The notes below the pieces were generated by a model. The model made no database searches, was not told the DNA's origin, and was given only the letters and a program-made list of their open reading frames with translations. This document shows, piece by piece, positions 8,097 to 16,252 of a stretch of DNA of 37,431 nucleotides. The stretch is taken from assembly GCA_034180345.1 (NCBI GenBank), contig JAXFOQ010000007.1, positions 1 through 37,431 of the forward strand, given 5' to 3'. The stretch's first letter is position 1. Every line of letters begins with the position of its first letter. This stretch comes from RGIG5681 sp034180345. GTDB lineage: Bacteria; Bacillota_I; Bacilli_A; Erysipelotrichales; Erysipelotrichaceae. Position numbers and translations under genes: made by a program.

Positions 8097-9023
8097 ATGA
8101 TAAAGTTTAAGCATTGGTTTGATAAGAAGATGATTAACGGTACATCGTATATGATTTATATACTTACAATATTTACCATTTTATCTATATGCTTACTTGT
8201 GGCGATTCTTTTTTTAACTGGAAAAATTGAAAAGAGGGATTTCACCTATTCAACTTGGACAATTATTTCAGCAATCGTAAATGCTGAGATGCCTGATTTT
8301 GTTGATGGTTTCTTTAAATCTTTTATCTTTGGTATAGCTGCTATTGTCGGCTTATTTGTTACTAGTTTTTTAATCGGAATTATCAGTAATGTCATTGAAG
8401 AACGAATAAAGAGTATCAGTAACGGAAATACGCAAATATTAGAGGATGTTGATACTTTGATTATCGGTTTTAATAATATTACTTTTGCGGTTTTAAAAGA
8501 ATTAATTGATGCAAATCTTAATCAAGAAAAATGCACAATCGTTATTTTGGATGATAATTGTGAAAAGATAGTTATGAATGATAAAGTCAAAATCTTTTTA
8601 GATGAATATGATAAGGAATATTATCGAAGGTGTATAAAAGAGAAAATAGCTTATAAACCTAGACATCATCATGTGCAAATTATCTGTCGTTATGGCTCTT
8701 CTTTTTTAAAGAGGAATTTGGATATATGTAATTTTGAAAGTGCCAAATCTATTATTGTTAATGTTGAGGATGATTATAATGTGATCAAAGTTATTATGGC
8801 ATGTCGCGGTATGATTGATGAATTGAAATTACATGAATTATTGGCTAAACACAATGAAGTGTTTATTGGTTATCGTAAGAGTTTAGGCTGTGGTAAGTAT
8901 AATGTCCCTAAATTTAATCCTCAAAAATTTAATATTAATAATATACCTGATGTTTTAACACTTAAAAATGAAGATTATTTAATTACGGTATCAAATCAAA
9001 ATTTCTTTGATGATCAATTGTAA
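8097..9023 (+). CDS. CASTOR/POLLUX-like ion channel, compact form
   Basis: 308 residues. Two predicted membrane helices (about 18-42 and 73-98) flank a pore-loop-like stretch (Y-S-T-W-T-I-I-S-A-I, about 51-60). After helix 2 comes I-G-I-I-S-N-V-I-E-E-R-I-K and then a Rossmann-like start, D-T-L-I-I-G-F-N-N. That sequence, G-I-I-S-x-x-I-x-E-R-x-x-x-x-x-x-G plus T-L-I-x-G-[FW]-N, is the hallmark I know from the CASTOR/POLLUX (SYM8) cation channel family with RCK domains. Bacterial members are usually about twice this length with two RCK modules; this one keeps little more than one. No clear ribosome binding site precedes the ATG; a start at 8129 is possible. Ion selectivity is unknown. Confidence 0.65.
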   Translation: MIKFKHWFDKKMINGTSYMIYILTIFTILSICLLVAILFLTGKIEKRDFTYSTWTIISAIVNAEMPDFVDGFFKSFIFGIAAIVGLFVTSFLIGIISNVIEERIKSISNGNTQILEDVDTLIIGFNNITFAVLKELIDANLNQEKCTIVILDDNCEKIVMNDKVKIFLDEYDKEYYRRCIKEKIAYKPRHHHVQIICRYGSSFLKRNLDICNFESAKSIIVNVEDDYNVIKVIMACRGMIDELKLHELLAKHNEVFIGYRKSLGCGKYNVPKFNPQKFNINNIPDVLTLKNEDYLITVSNQNFFDDQL

Positions 9024-9024
9024 T

Positions 9025-9054
9025 AAAATGTAGCGAATATTATCGCTACATTTT
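9025..9054. terminator. Bidirectional terminator between channel gene and ispG
   Basis: AAAATGTAGCGA (9025-9036) and TCGCTACATTTT (9043-9054) form a 12-bp perfect stem with a 6-nt loop and a T run on either strand. It serves the converging genes, and the TAG stop of ispG lies inside the stem. Confidence 0.9.
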
Positions 9055-10083
9055 TTCTATTTCTTCAATGAGGGTTTCGTATATTTCATCTTGTTTAACT
9101 CTTTTGATGATTTCACCCTTTTTAATTAATAAGGCACTATCTTTACCACCGCATATGCCAATATCTGCGCGTTTAGCTTCAAGTGGTCCATTAACAGGGC
9201 AACCCATGACGGCAACTTTGATATTTTTATTAATTTTATCTAGGTAGTTTTCAATTCGTTCAACAATAGGTAACATATCATATTGAATACGACCACAGGT
9301 TGGGCAAGAAACAAGATCGGGAGTTTCATCTCTAAGACCGACAGTTTTGAGGATTTTTTTTGCTACCCCGATTTCTTTAACTGGATCATCACTGATGGAG
9401 ATTCTCATTGTATCACCGATGCCTTCCATTAGTAATGTACCTAAGGCGATACTTGATTTAATGCTTGAATCCACAAGGGGACCAGCTTCGGTAACTCCTA
9501 AGTGGAGTGGATAATCAAATGTTTTAGCTGCTAAACGATATACAGCGATTGTTTCTAAGGCATCGCTTGATTTGAATGATAGACAAATATCATGAAAATC
9601 TAAAGCCTCAAGAATTTTAATGTGGTCTTGGGCGCTTAGGATCATATTTTCAATAGTATGTTCATACTTGCTGTTTAACGATCCAGCATTAATTCCTATT
9701 CTGATTGGTATTTTGTATTCCTTGCATAATTCAACAATTTCTTTAATTTTAGCTTCATCTTTGATATTACCGGGATTAAGGCGAATTTTATTGATGCCAT
9801 TTTTAATCGCAATAATTGCATAGTCGGGATTGAAATGAATATCAGCAATTAAAGGAATATTTATTTGTCTGACAATATCTTTAACGGCATTGGCGTCTTC
9901 TTTATCTAAAATAGCAATCCTTACTGCCTCACATCCAGCTTCCTCAAGTTTTTTTATTTGAGCAACCGTAGCTTTGATGTTTTTGGTTTTAGTATTACAC
10001 ATTGACTGGATAATAACTTTATTTTGTCCACCAATCTGGATATTTTTAAGGTTAATTTTTCTAGTGTTTTCTCTTTTGAACAT
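9046..10083 (-). CDS. ispG: 4-hydroxy-3-methylbut-2-enyl diphosphate synthase
   Basis: IspG (GcpE) converts methylerythritol cyclodiphosphate to HMBPP, the penultimate step of the MEP isoprenoid pathway, using a [4Fe-4S] cluster. At 345 residues it is the bacterial short form. The TIM-barrel part includes I-Q-S-M-C-N (25-30) and L-I-A-D-I-H-F (78-84). The cluster domain has C-P-T-C (Cys260, Cys263) and G-C-P-V-N-G-P (Cys295), with Glu302 as the expected fourth ligand. The usual GPGEA reads GPLEA here, and the usual GIAGG reads GICGG. No Shine-Dalgarno sequence is present; TGAGATAAT ends six bases before the ATG. The gene stands alone, and its product feeds undecaprenyl-phosphate synthesis and so wall assembly. 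Confidence 0.95.
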   Translation of the reverse strand: MFKRENTRKINLKNIQIGGQNKVIIQSMCNTKTKNIKATVAQIKKLEEAGCEAVRIAILDKEDANAVKDIVRQINIPLIADIHFNPDYAIIAIKNGINKIRLNPGNIKDEAKIKEIVELCKEYKIPIRIGINAGSLNSKYEHTIENMILSAQDHIKILEALDFHDICLSFKSSDALETIAVYRLAAKTFDYPLHLGVTEAGPLVDSSIKSSIALGTLLMEGIGDTMRISISDDPVKEIGVAKKILKTVGLRDETPDLVSCPTCGRIQYDMLPIVERIENYLDKINKNIKVAVMGCPVNGPLEAKRADIGICGGKDSALLIKKGEIIKRVKQDEIYETLIEEIEKM

Positions 10084-10176
10084 ATAATGATTATCTCACT
10101 TTTATGATTATTTTAAAAGTCCAATAACCCCAAAATACCCTTTATTTAATTATCTTAAAAAGTGTATAATAAATAT
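10084..10176. promoter_or_regulatory. Divergent promoters of ispG and ybeY, both leaderless type
   Basis: For ispG (minus strand), an extended -10, TGA-GATAAT (10098-10090), leaves 6 nt before the ATG at 10083; the -35 TTTTAA is weak. For ybeY (+ strand), TATAAT at 10165-10170 leaves 6 nt before the ATG at 10177; its -35 is weak too. In each case the expected start site falls on the A of the start codon, and neither gene has a Shine-Dalgarno sequence. Confidence 0.6.
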
Positions 10177-10626
10177 ATGAAATGTCATATTATCAATCAT
10201 ACAAAGAATAATGATTACAAAGAATACTATAGTGATTTAAGAAAATATTTCCGTAAAACATTCAAATATTTAGGACTTGATCAAGACTATGAAATGAGTG
10301 TCATTCTATGTGATGATGATGAAATTCAGATGATTAATCATCAATATCGCAACATCGATAAACCTACCGATGTGATTTCTTTTGCATTATTAGATAATGC
10401 TGATGAATTTGATTTAGAACTTGAAACGATTTATTTAGGCGATATTTTTATCAATCTCAATCGTGTTGCTTCGCAAGCCAAGGCCTATGAACATAGTGAA
10501 AAGCGGGAATTTTGTTTCTTGTTTGTCCATGGTTTATTGCATTGTTTGGGTTATGACCATATGGAAAAGGCTGATGAGGAAATAATGTTTGGACTTCAAA
10601 AAGAAATATTGGGAAGTTTAAAATGA
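10177..10626 (+). CDS. ybeY: Endoribonuclease YbeY (rRNA maturation factor)
   Basis: YbeY is a zinc-dependent endoribonuclease needed for 16S rRNA 3'-end processing and ribosome quality control. This copy has 149 residues. The metal motif HGLLHCLGYDH gives His118, His122 and His128, and the family stretch T-D-V-I-S-F-A precedes it (64-70). The frame continues to a GTG at 10162, but that GTG lies on the -10 box, so the ATG at 10177 is preferred. It begins the classic Firmicutes cluster, and its last four bases overlap dgkA. Confidence 0.95.
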   Translation: MKCHIINHTKNNDYKEYYSDLRKYFRKTFKYLGLDQDYEMSVILCDDDEIQMINHQYRNIDKPTDVISFALLDNADEFDLELETIYLGDIFINLNRVASQAKAYEHSEKREFCFLFVHGLLHCLGYDHMEKADEEIMFGLQKEILGSLK

Positions 10627-10955
10627 AAAAATTTACCGTCGCAATCAGAGGTGTGTTACTAGGTCTTAGTGATATATCGATTTTGATACAATATTTAATT
10701 GGCTTGCTTGTTATTGTTTTTTCTTTGGTGTTAAAAATTAATAGTGGTGATTTCTTGATAGTCTTAGCTTTAATTTTTGCAGTTATTGTTAGTGAGTATT
10801 TCAACACTGCCATTGAAAGAGTTTGTAATTTATACTCAACAGATACAAATCAACAAATTCGTGATATTAAAGATTTAAGCAGCGGAGCGGTTCTTTTAAC
10901 AGCGTTATTGGCGCTTATTTTAGGGATGATGATCTTCAGTAAGTATTTATTTTAA
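10623..10955 (+). CDS. dgkA: Undecaprenol kinase (DgkA family)
   Basis: A small integral membrane kinase of 110 residues with three predicted helices. In Gram-positives this family phosphorylates undecaprenol rather than diacylglycerol, recycling the lipid carrier for peptidoglycan. Family residues are present: S-E-Y-F-N-T-A-I-E (57-65) and R-D-I-K-D-L-S-S-G-A-V-L (80-91), which bind Mg-ATP. Its ATGA overlaps the ybeY stop, so it is translationally coupled. Confidence 0.92.
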   Translation: MKKFTVAIRGVLLGLSDISILIQYLIGLLVIVFSLVLKINSGDFLIVLALIFAVIVSEYFNTAIERVCNLYSTDTNQQIRDIKDLSSGAVLLTALLALILGMMIFSKYLF

Positions 10956-10967
10956 AGGGGGTAAAAG

Positions 10968-11366
10968 ATGGAATATCAATTTTTAGTAGAGGAAGCATTT
11001 AAGGCAATGAAGCATGCCTATGCACCTTATAGTAACTATCATGTCGGGGCAGCAGTTTTGTGTAATGAGGAAGTTATTTATGGTGTCAATGTTGAAAATG
11101 CCTCATATGGCGCTACCAATTGTGGTGAGCGAACTGCACTTTTTGCTGCCTATGCCAAGGGTTACCGTAAAGATGATATTAAGGCCTTGGCCATTGTTAC
11201 TGACGGTAATATTTTGGCAGGTCCTTGTGGCATCTGTCGTCAAGTTTTATGCGAATTACTAAACGGAGATACGCCAATCATTCTTTCTAATCGCAAAGAA
11301 ACCAAAGTTACTACTATTGATGAATTGATGCCGATGCAGTTTGGGGCAAAGGACTTAGTTAAATAA
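10968..11366 (+). CDS. cdd: Cytidine deaminase
   Basis: Cytidine deaminase hydrolyses cytidine and deoxycytidine to uridine and deoxyuridine in pyrimidine salvage. At 132 residues it is the tetrameric small form. The zinc and catalytic residues are in N-C-G-E-R-T (Cys52, Glu54) and G-P-C-G-I-C-R-Q (Cys87, Cys90); the usual C-A-E has Gly in the middle here. A strong AAAGGGGG ribosome binding site precedes the ATG. The stop overlaps era by one base. Confidence 0.95.
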   Translation: MEYQFLVEEAFKAMKHAYAPYSNYHVGAAVLCNEEVIYGVNVENASYGATNCGERTALFAAYAKGYRKDDIKALAIVTDGNILAGPCGICRQVLCELLNGDTPIILSNRKETKVTTIDELMPMQFGAKDLVK

Positions 11367-12253
11367 TGAAGTCGGGTTTTGTTGGTATTATTGGTAGGCC
11401 CAATGTCGGTAAGAGTACCTTGCTTAATGCCTTGATTGGTGAAAAAATCTCAATTATATCTGCTAAGGCACAGACAACAAGAAATGCGATTATCGGTGTT
11501 TTTAATGATGATGATAGTCAGATTGTTTTTACTGATACCCCAGGTGTTCATCAGGCTAAAAATCAATTAGGTAATTTTATGAATCGTGAAGCCTTTAATC
11601 AAATTGACGGCGTTGATTTGGTTTATTATCTTTTTGATGGTACTAAAAGTTTTAAAGATGAAGATGAACGCATACTTGACTATGTATTTAAAGTTCAGGA
11701 GAGGGTATTTTTATTAATTACCAAGATCGACTTAATTTCAAAAGAAAAATTAATTAAGTTAATTACTTACTTAGCTGATAAATATTCTTTTAGTGAAATA
11801 ATTCCAATAAGTTCTATCAAATATGATAATCTTGATGAATTGATTAAGACCACCAAAAATTATCTAAATGATGATTTGGCATATTATGATACCGTTACTA
11901 ATGTATCTGATAATTTTAGAATTGCTGAAATTGTTCGTGAAAAGATTTTAAATAATTTTTATCAGGAAATCCCTCACCAATTGGCTACGGTGGTTGAGAA
12001 TGTTCGTTATACTGATAAAAGAGCCTTTATTTCGGTTTTGATAATTGTTGGTAAAGATAGCCATAAATCGATTATTATCGGTAAGGGTGGAACAAGTCTT
12101 AAAAAGATTAATTATGAAAGTTCTAAAGATTTAAAAGTATTACTGGATAAGAAGGTTTTTTTAAGTTTACATGTTAAAGTTGATCGTGATTGGTTTAATA
12201 ATGAAAATAAATTGACTCGTTATGGGTTTAGTTTGAAAATGCAAGATGAATGA
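11366..12253 (+). CDS. era: GTPase Era
   Basis: An essential GTPase that binds 16S rRNA near its 3' end and helps assemble the 30S subunit. It is 295 residues long, the usual size. GTP-binding motifs: G1 GRPNVGKST (10-18), G3 DTPG (57-60), G4 TKID (119-122). The C-terminal 95 residues contain the KH type II RNA-binding domain with its G-K-G-G loop. The ATG overlaps the cdd stop; the 3' end overlaps recO by 8 bases. It ends in TGA, which supports the standard code. Confidence 0.96.
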   Translation: MKSGFVGIIGRPNVGKSTLLNALIGEKISIISAKAQTTRNAIIGVFNDDDSQIVFTDTPGVHQAKNQLGNFMNREAFNQIDGVDLVYYLFDGTKSFKDEDERILDYVFKVQERVFLLITKIDLISKEKLIKLITYLADKYSFSEIIPISSIKYDNLDELIKTTKNYLNDDLAYYDTVTNVSDNFRIAEIVREKILNNFYQEIPHQLATVVENVRYTDKRAFISVLIIVGKDSHKSIIIGKGGTSLKKINYESSKDLKVLLDKKVFLSLHVKVDRDWFNNENKLTRYGFSLKMQDE

Positions 12254-12965
12254 TAGAGTAACAGGGGTAATTCTTAAAAAATATGATTACCGTGAATATG
12301 ATGAATTGATTAAGGTTTTAACCAAAGATTATGGTTTATTAACCTTTGTTTCAAGGGGAAGCAAGAAGATAAATGGTAAAAATCGCAATGCTTTAAATTA
12401 TTATTTAGAGATTGAATTATCTTGTGATTTGAGTTTTAGTAGCGAGCTTCATAATTTTAAAAGTGCAGTCATTATTAACAATTACCTTAAAACTGCTGAT
12501 TTAGAAACGATGGTCATTAGAGATTTGGCGAATGAAATTGTATATAGTTTGGTTTTAAATAATGAGAATAGCGATAAATACTATGACTTGTTGATTGGTT
12601 TTTATCAGAATGTCAGTGAATATAAGTATCTTAGTATCTGTATTTTAATTGCTGGAGTTTTAACTTTGGAAGGATTATCGCCTGAGATTGATCATTGTGT
12701 ATATTGCGATAGTAAAAAAGTTGTGGGTATATCGTTTTTAGATGGTGGTTTTTGTTGCGAAAAACACCTACATAAGGCTGATATTTATGATGTTTTAACT
12801 TTGAAAAAGTTTAGAATTGTTAATAGAGTTGATTTTTCAAAGATAAAATTAGTTGAGCAGGAATATAGTTTTGAAGATTTGAAAATTTTATTAACATTAT
12901 TGAATAATACTTTTAATTATGAATATCGAGCTTTTAAATTGCTGGCGAATATTAAAAATTTATAA
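12246..12965 (+). CDS. recO: DNA repair protein RecO
   Basis: RecO helps RecR load RecA on SSB-coated single-stranded DNA in gap repair. This copy has 239 residues: an N-terminal OB fold (about 1-80), a helical middle, and a zinc-finger-like segment with C-V-Y-C (Cys151, Cys154) and F-C-C-E-K-H (Cys170/171, His174). It is translationally coupled to era through an 8-base overlap, as in many Firmicutes. It closes this sub-operon; a fresh promoter precedes glyS. Confidence 0.9.
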   Translation: MNDRVTGVILKKYDYREYDELIKVLTKDYGLLTFVSRGSKKINGKNRNALNYYLEIELSCDLSFSSELHNFKSAVIINNYLKTADLETMVIRDLANEIVYSLVLNNENSDKYYDLLIGFYQNVSEYKYLSICILIAGVLTLEGLSPEIDHCVYCDSKKVVGISFLDGGFCCEKHLHKADIYDVLTLKKFRIVNRVDFSKIKLVEQEYSFEDLKILLTLLNNTFNYEYRAFKLLANIKNL

Positions 12966-13016
12966 ATTTATATTTTTGATTGAATATTTTAAATTAAATG
13001 TCTTGTATTTATAATT

Positions 13017-13095
13017 ATTTAGGTCATGAAAGTAAATAATTAAAAGAAATATTTAAACATTTAGGTCAATTAATGATATATTAATTAGGTAAAAT
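13017..13095 (+). promoter_or_regulatory. glyS upstream region: direct repeat and promoter
   Basis: The 141-nt gap before glyS carries two copies of ATTTAGGTCA (13017-13026 and 13059-13068), 42 bp apart, which is four helical turns. An extended -10, TGA-TATATT (13077-13082), gives a start near 13089, leaving a short leader with the AAGGAG site. I looked for a T-box (specifier stem, AGGGTGGNACC) and see none. A regulatory role for the repeat is a guess. Confidence 0.4.
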
Positions 13096-13106
13096 AAGGA
13101 GTACAT

Positions 13107-14483
13107 ATGAGCAATAAATATAGTTTTGAAGAGATTGTTTCACATTTAAAATCTAGCGGTTTTGTATATCAAGGTAGCGAAATTTATGGAGGACTACAAA
13201 ATTCATGGGATTTCGGACCCTTGGGCGTAAGCCTTAAAAATAATATCAAGAGTTTATGGTGGAATGAATTTATTAAAAAACATCCAAATAATGTTGGTAT
13301 CGACAGTGCCTTACTTATGAACAGCAATGTTTGGAAGGCTTCTGGACATTTAGGTGGTTTTGCCGATATGATGGTTGACTGTAAAGAATGTAAATCGCGC
13401 TTTCGTGCCGATAAATTAATTGAAGACAATTTATCTGATATTAATGTTGAGGGTAAAAGTGGACAGGAGATGGATGCGATTATTGCTGATAATCATATTG
13501 TGTGTCCAAAATGTGGTAAACACAACTTTACTAATGCCCGAGCATTTAATTTAATGTTTAAAACATTTATCGGTACTTTGGAAGATGCTAAATCAACAGT
13601 TTATCTAAGACCTGAAACAGCTCAGGGTATTTTTGTGAATTTTGCCAATGTCAGCCGTACCAGTCGTAAAAAGTTGCCTTTTGGTATCGGACAAATAGGC
13701 AAGTCATTTAGAAATGAAATCACTCCAGGTAATTTTATCTTCCGTGTTCGTGAATTTGAACAAATGGAATTGGAATTTTTCTGTAAGCCTGGCGAAGATT
13801 TAAAATGGTATGAATATTGGGTTGATTACTGTTATAAATTTGTTAAAAAATTAGGAATAAAAGAGGAAAATTTAAGGATTAGAGCCCATGATCCTGAGGA
13901 ATTATCATTTTATAGTAAGGGTACCAGTGATATTGAATACGCTTATCCATTTACTGATTGGGGTGAGCTTTGGGGAATTGCCGATCGTACAGACTACGAT
14001 CTTAAACAACATCAAAACGCTTCAGGTAAATCATTGGAATACCTAGATCCATATACCAATGAAAAATTTGTTCCTTATTGTGTTGAACCATCAGTTGGAG
14101 TGGAACGAATGTTTTTGATGGTTGTCTGTGATGCCTATGATGTTGAAAAACTTGAGAATGATGAACGCATTGTTATGCATTTACACCCTAGTCTTGCACC
14201 TGTTAAGGCATCGGTATTACCACTAACTAAAAAGCTTTCAGAACAAGCCTTTAAATTATACGAAGATTTACTTCAAGACTTTGAGGTTGAATATGATGAA
14301 ACTGGAGCCATCGGTAAACGCTATCGTCGTAACGATGCCATTGGTACCCCATATTGTATCACCTATGATTTTGACTCACTTGAGGATGGTTGTGTTACTG
14401 TTCGTGAGCGTGATTCAATGCAACAAGAGCGCATTAAGATTAGTGAATTGAAAGTATTTTTGAAAGATAAGATTAAATTTTAA
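13107..14483 (+). CDS. glyS: Glycyl-tRNA synthetase, single-chain dimeric type
   Basis: Class II glycyl-tRNA synthetase of the alpha-2 type (also called GlyQS), 458 residues, which charges tRNA-Gly. It begins with G-G-L-Q-N-S-W-D-F-G-P-L-G (28-40), typical of this form. A zinc knuckle in the insertion has Cys92/Cys95 and Cys133/Cys136. Class II motif 2 is present as F-R-N-E-I-T-P, with R-P-E-T-A-Q-G-I upstream, and motif 3 as G-V-E-R. The C-terminal roughly 90 residues are the anticodon-binding domain. The AAGGAG site is 7 nt from the ATG. It sits 2 bases before dnaG. Confidence 0.96.
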   Translation: MSNKYSFEEIVSHLKSSGFVYQGSEIYGGLQNSWDFGPLGVSLKNNIKSLWWNEFIKKHPNNVGIDSALLMNSNVWKASGHLGGFADMMVDCKECKSRFRADKLIEDNLSDINVEGKSGQEMDAIIADNHIVCPKCGKHNFTNARAFNLMFKTFIGTLEDAKSTVYLRPETAQGIFVNFANVSRTSRKKLPFGIGQIGKSFRNEITPGNFIFRVREFEQMELEFFCKPGEDLKWYEYWVDYCYKFVKKLGIKEENLRIRAHDPEELSFYSKGTSDIEYAYPFTDWGELWGIADRTDYDLKQHQNASGKSLEYLDPYTNEKFVPYCVEPSVGVERMFLMVVCDAYDVEKLENDERIVMHLHPSLAPVKASVLPLTKKLSEQAFKLYEDLLQDFEVEYDETGAIGKRYRRNDAIGTPYCITYDFDSLEDGCVTVRERDSMQQERIKISELKVFLKDKIKF

Positions 14484-14485
14484 TT

Positions 14486-16252
14486 ATGGCAGTAATTCCA
14501 GCAGAAACGATTGAAAAAATTAGATCTCAGGCATCAATTACACAGGTGGTTGGTAATTATATACCTTTGGTTAAGAAGGGTCGTTCTTTTACTGCGGTTT
14601 GTCCATTCCATGACGATCATGATCCTTCACTTTCAATTAGTGAAGAAAGGCAAATCTTTAAATGTTTTGTCTGTGGTGTTGGTGGCAATGCTTTTAGCTT
14701 TGTTAGAAAATATCGCAATTGTTCATTTCAAGAAGCTGTAGTTGAAGTAGCTAAGATTGCCAATGTACCCTTGGAAGTTGATTTTAATCGTCCTAAAATT
14801 ATTTCTAAGTATCAAAAACATTACGACTTATTAAATGAGGTTATTGGCTTTACCAATTATGTTATTTATAGTGAAAAGGGTAAAAATGCCTATGACTATT
14901 TGAATAATCGAGGACTTAATAAAGAGATTATCGACTACTTCGGTATTGGTTATAATGGTTCTGGTGATATTTTACATCGCCATTTAAAAGGTAAGGGTTA
15001 TGCTGATGAATTGATGATTGATACTAATGTCTGTCGTATTACCGACCATAGTATTAAAGATGTTTTTACCAACCGTATTTTATTTCCAATTCATGATGCT
15101 AATGGTAACCCAGTTGGTTTTAGTGGTCGAACTCTAATTAATGACGAGGCTAAATATATCAATACTGGTGAAACGAAAATTTATACCAAGGGCGATATTG
15201 TATATAACTATCATCGTGCTAAGGAAGATGCTAGGCGTCTTAATCGCATATATTTGCTTGAAGGGGTAATTGATGTTATTGCGATGTATCGAGTCGGTTA
15301 TTATAATGCTGTATGTAGCTTGGGCACTTCTTTAACTCAAAAACAATTAGAATTAATTGGAAGATTAAGTCATAATTTGGTTATTAATTATGATGGTGAT
15401 AATGCCGGTAAAAATGCAACGATGAAGGCGGGAATTATGGCGCTTAAGGCAGGATTTAATGTCAGTGTCATCAACAATAAGACTGGCCTTGACCCTGATG
15501 AAATTATCAAAGAAAAAGGGGAAAAGGTTTTAAAGGATATTCTATCGAGAGAATACAGTTTGATAGAGTTTGCCTTTGATTATTACAATCATGGTCTTGA
15601 TACCTATGCTAAGCGTATTGAATATGCTGAAAAGGTTGGTAAAATTATCGATTATGTCAAGGATGACAACGATCGTACCAACTATGAAATGATGCTTTTT
15701 GATAAGACTAAGGTTCATCGTAGTGATAGTCATAAAATTAATAGTAATAAAAACGAAAAAATAAGCTATAATAAAGAGAATTATCAGGATAATATAGCCA
15801 CAAACGGTCTGATCAAAGCTGAATACACCATATTGAATCAAATGATGTTATCTAAAAAGGCTTGTGAAGACTATAAAAATAAATTAGGTTTCTTTATTGA
15901 TGATAATCATTCAAAAATTGCCAAAGCAATCATTGCTCAGTATCATAAATATGGTAATTTTGATTATGCTAGAATTTGTGATGAATTAAGTGATGAAGCA
16001 TTGGTCTTGATTTTATCAGATATTGCCACTAGGGAAAATTTAATAAAGGACTATGATGGTGCTTTAATCGATGATTGCATCGCTATTGTTAAACACAAAT
16101 TGCTTGAAAAGCGTATTGATGAAATTAAAAAAATTCTAGCCGAACAAAACTATGCTAGCATTGATGAGGTCGAATCCTTACTCAATGAAATGACAGAAAT
16201 TAATCGAAAATTAGGAGGTTATTATGGTCAAGAAAACAAAAACAACCACTGA
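14486..16252 (+). CDS. dnaG: DNA primase
   Basis: DnaG makes RNA primers for replication. At 588 residues it is the usual bacterial size. The N-terminal CHC2-type zinc ribbon has Cys39, His42, Cys60 and Cys63. The Toprim catalytic core follows, with L-L-E-G-V-I-D-V-I (acidic site 1) and N-Y-D-G-D-N-A-G (acidic site 2), after G-F-S-G-R-T-L. The C-terminal roughly 150 residues, after a poorly conserved linker, should be the helicase-binding domain. No clear Shine-Dalgarno precedes the ATG; coupling to glyS, 2 bases away, is likely. Its end overlaps rpoD by 29 bases. This is the classic macromolecular-synthesis arrangement. Confidence 0.95.
   Translation: MAVIPAETIEKIRSQASITQVVGNYIPLVKKGRSFTAVCPFHDDHDPSLSISEERQIFKCFVCGVGGNAFSFVRKYRNCSFQEAVVEVAKIANVPLEVDFNRPKIISKYQKHYDLLNEVIGFTNYVIYSEKGKNAYDYLNNRGLNKEIIDYFGIGYNGSGDILHRHLKGKGYADELMIDTNVCRITDHSIKDVFTNRILFPIHDANGNPVGFSGRTLINDEAKYINTGETKIYTKGDIVYNYHRAKEDARRLNRIYLLEGVIDVIAMYRVGYYNAVCSLGTSLTQKQLELIGRLSHNLVINYDGDNAGKNATMKAGIMALKAGFNVSVINNKTGLDPDEIIKEKGEKVLKDILSREYSLIEFAFDYYNHGLDTYAKRIEYAEKVGKIIDYVKDDNDRTNYEMMLFDKTKVHRSDSHKINSNKNEKISYNKENYQDNIATNGLIKAEYTILNQMMLSKKACEDYKNKLGFFIDDNHSKIAKAIIAQYHKYGNFDYARICDELSDEALVLILSDIATRENLIKDYDGALIDDCIAIVKHKLLEKRIDEIKKILAEQNYASIDEVESLLNEMTEINRKLGGYYGQENKNNH

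Noticed and set aside
12966..13106. T-box leader for glyS
   Set aside because: The gap is only 141 nt and lacks the conserved T-box sequence, a specifier loop and an antiterminator.
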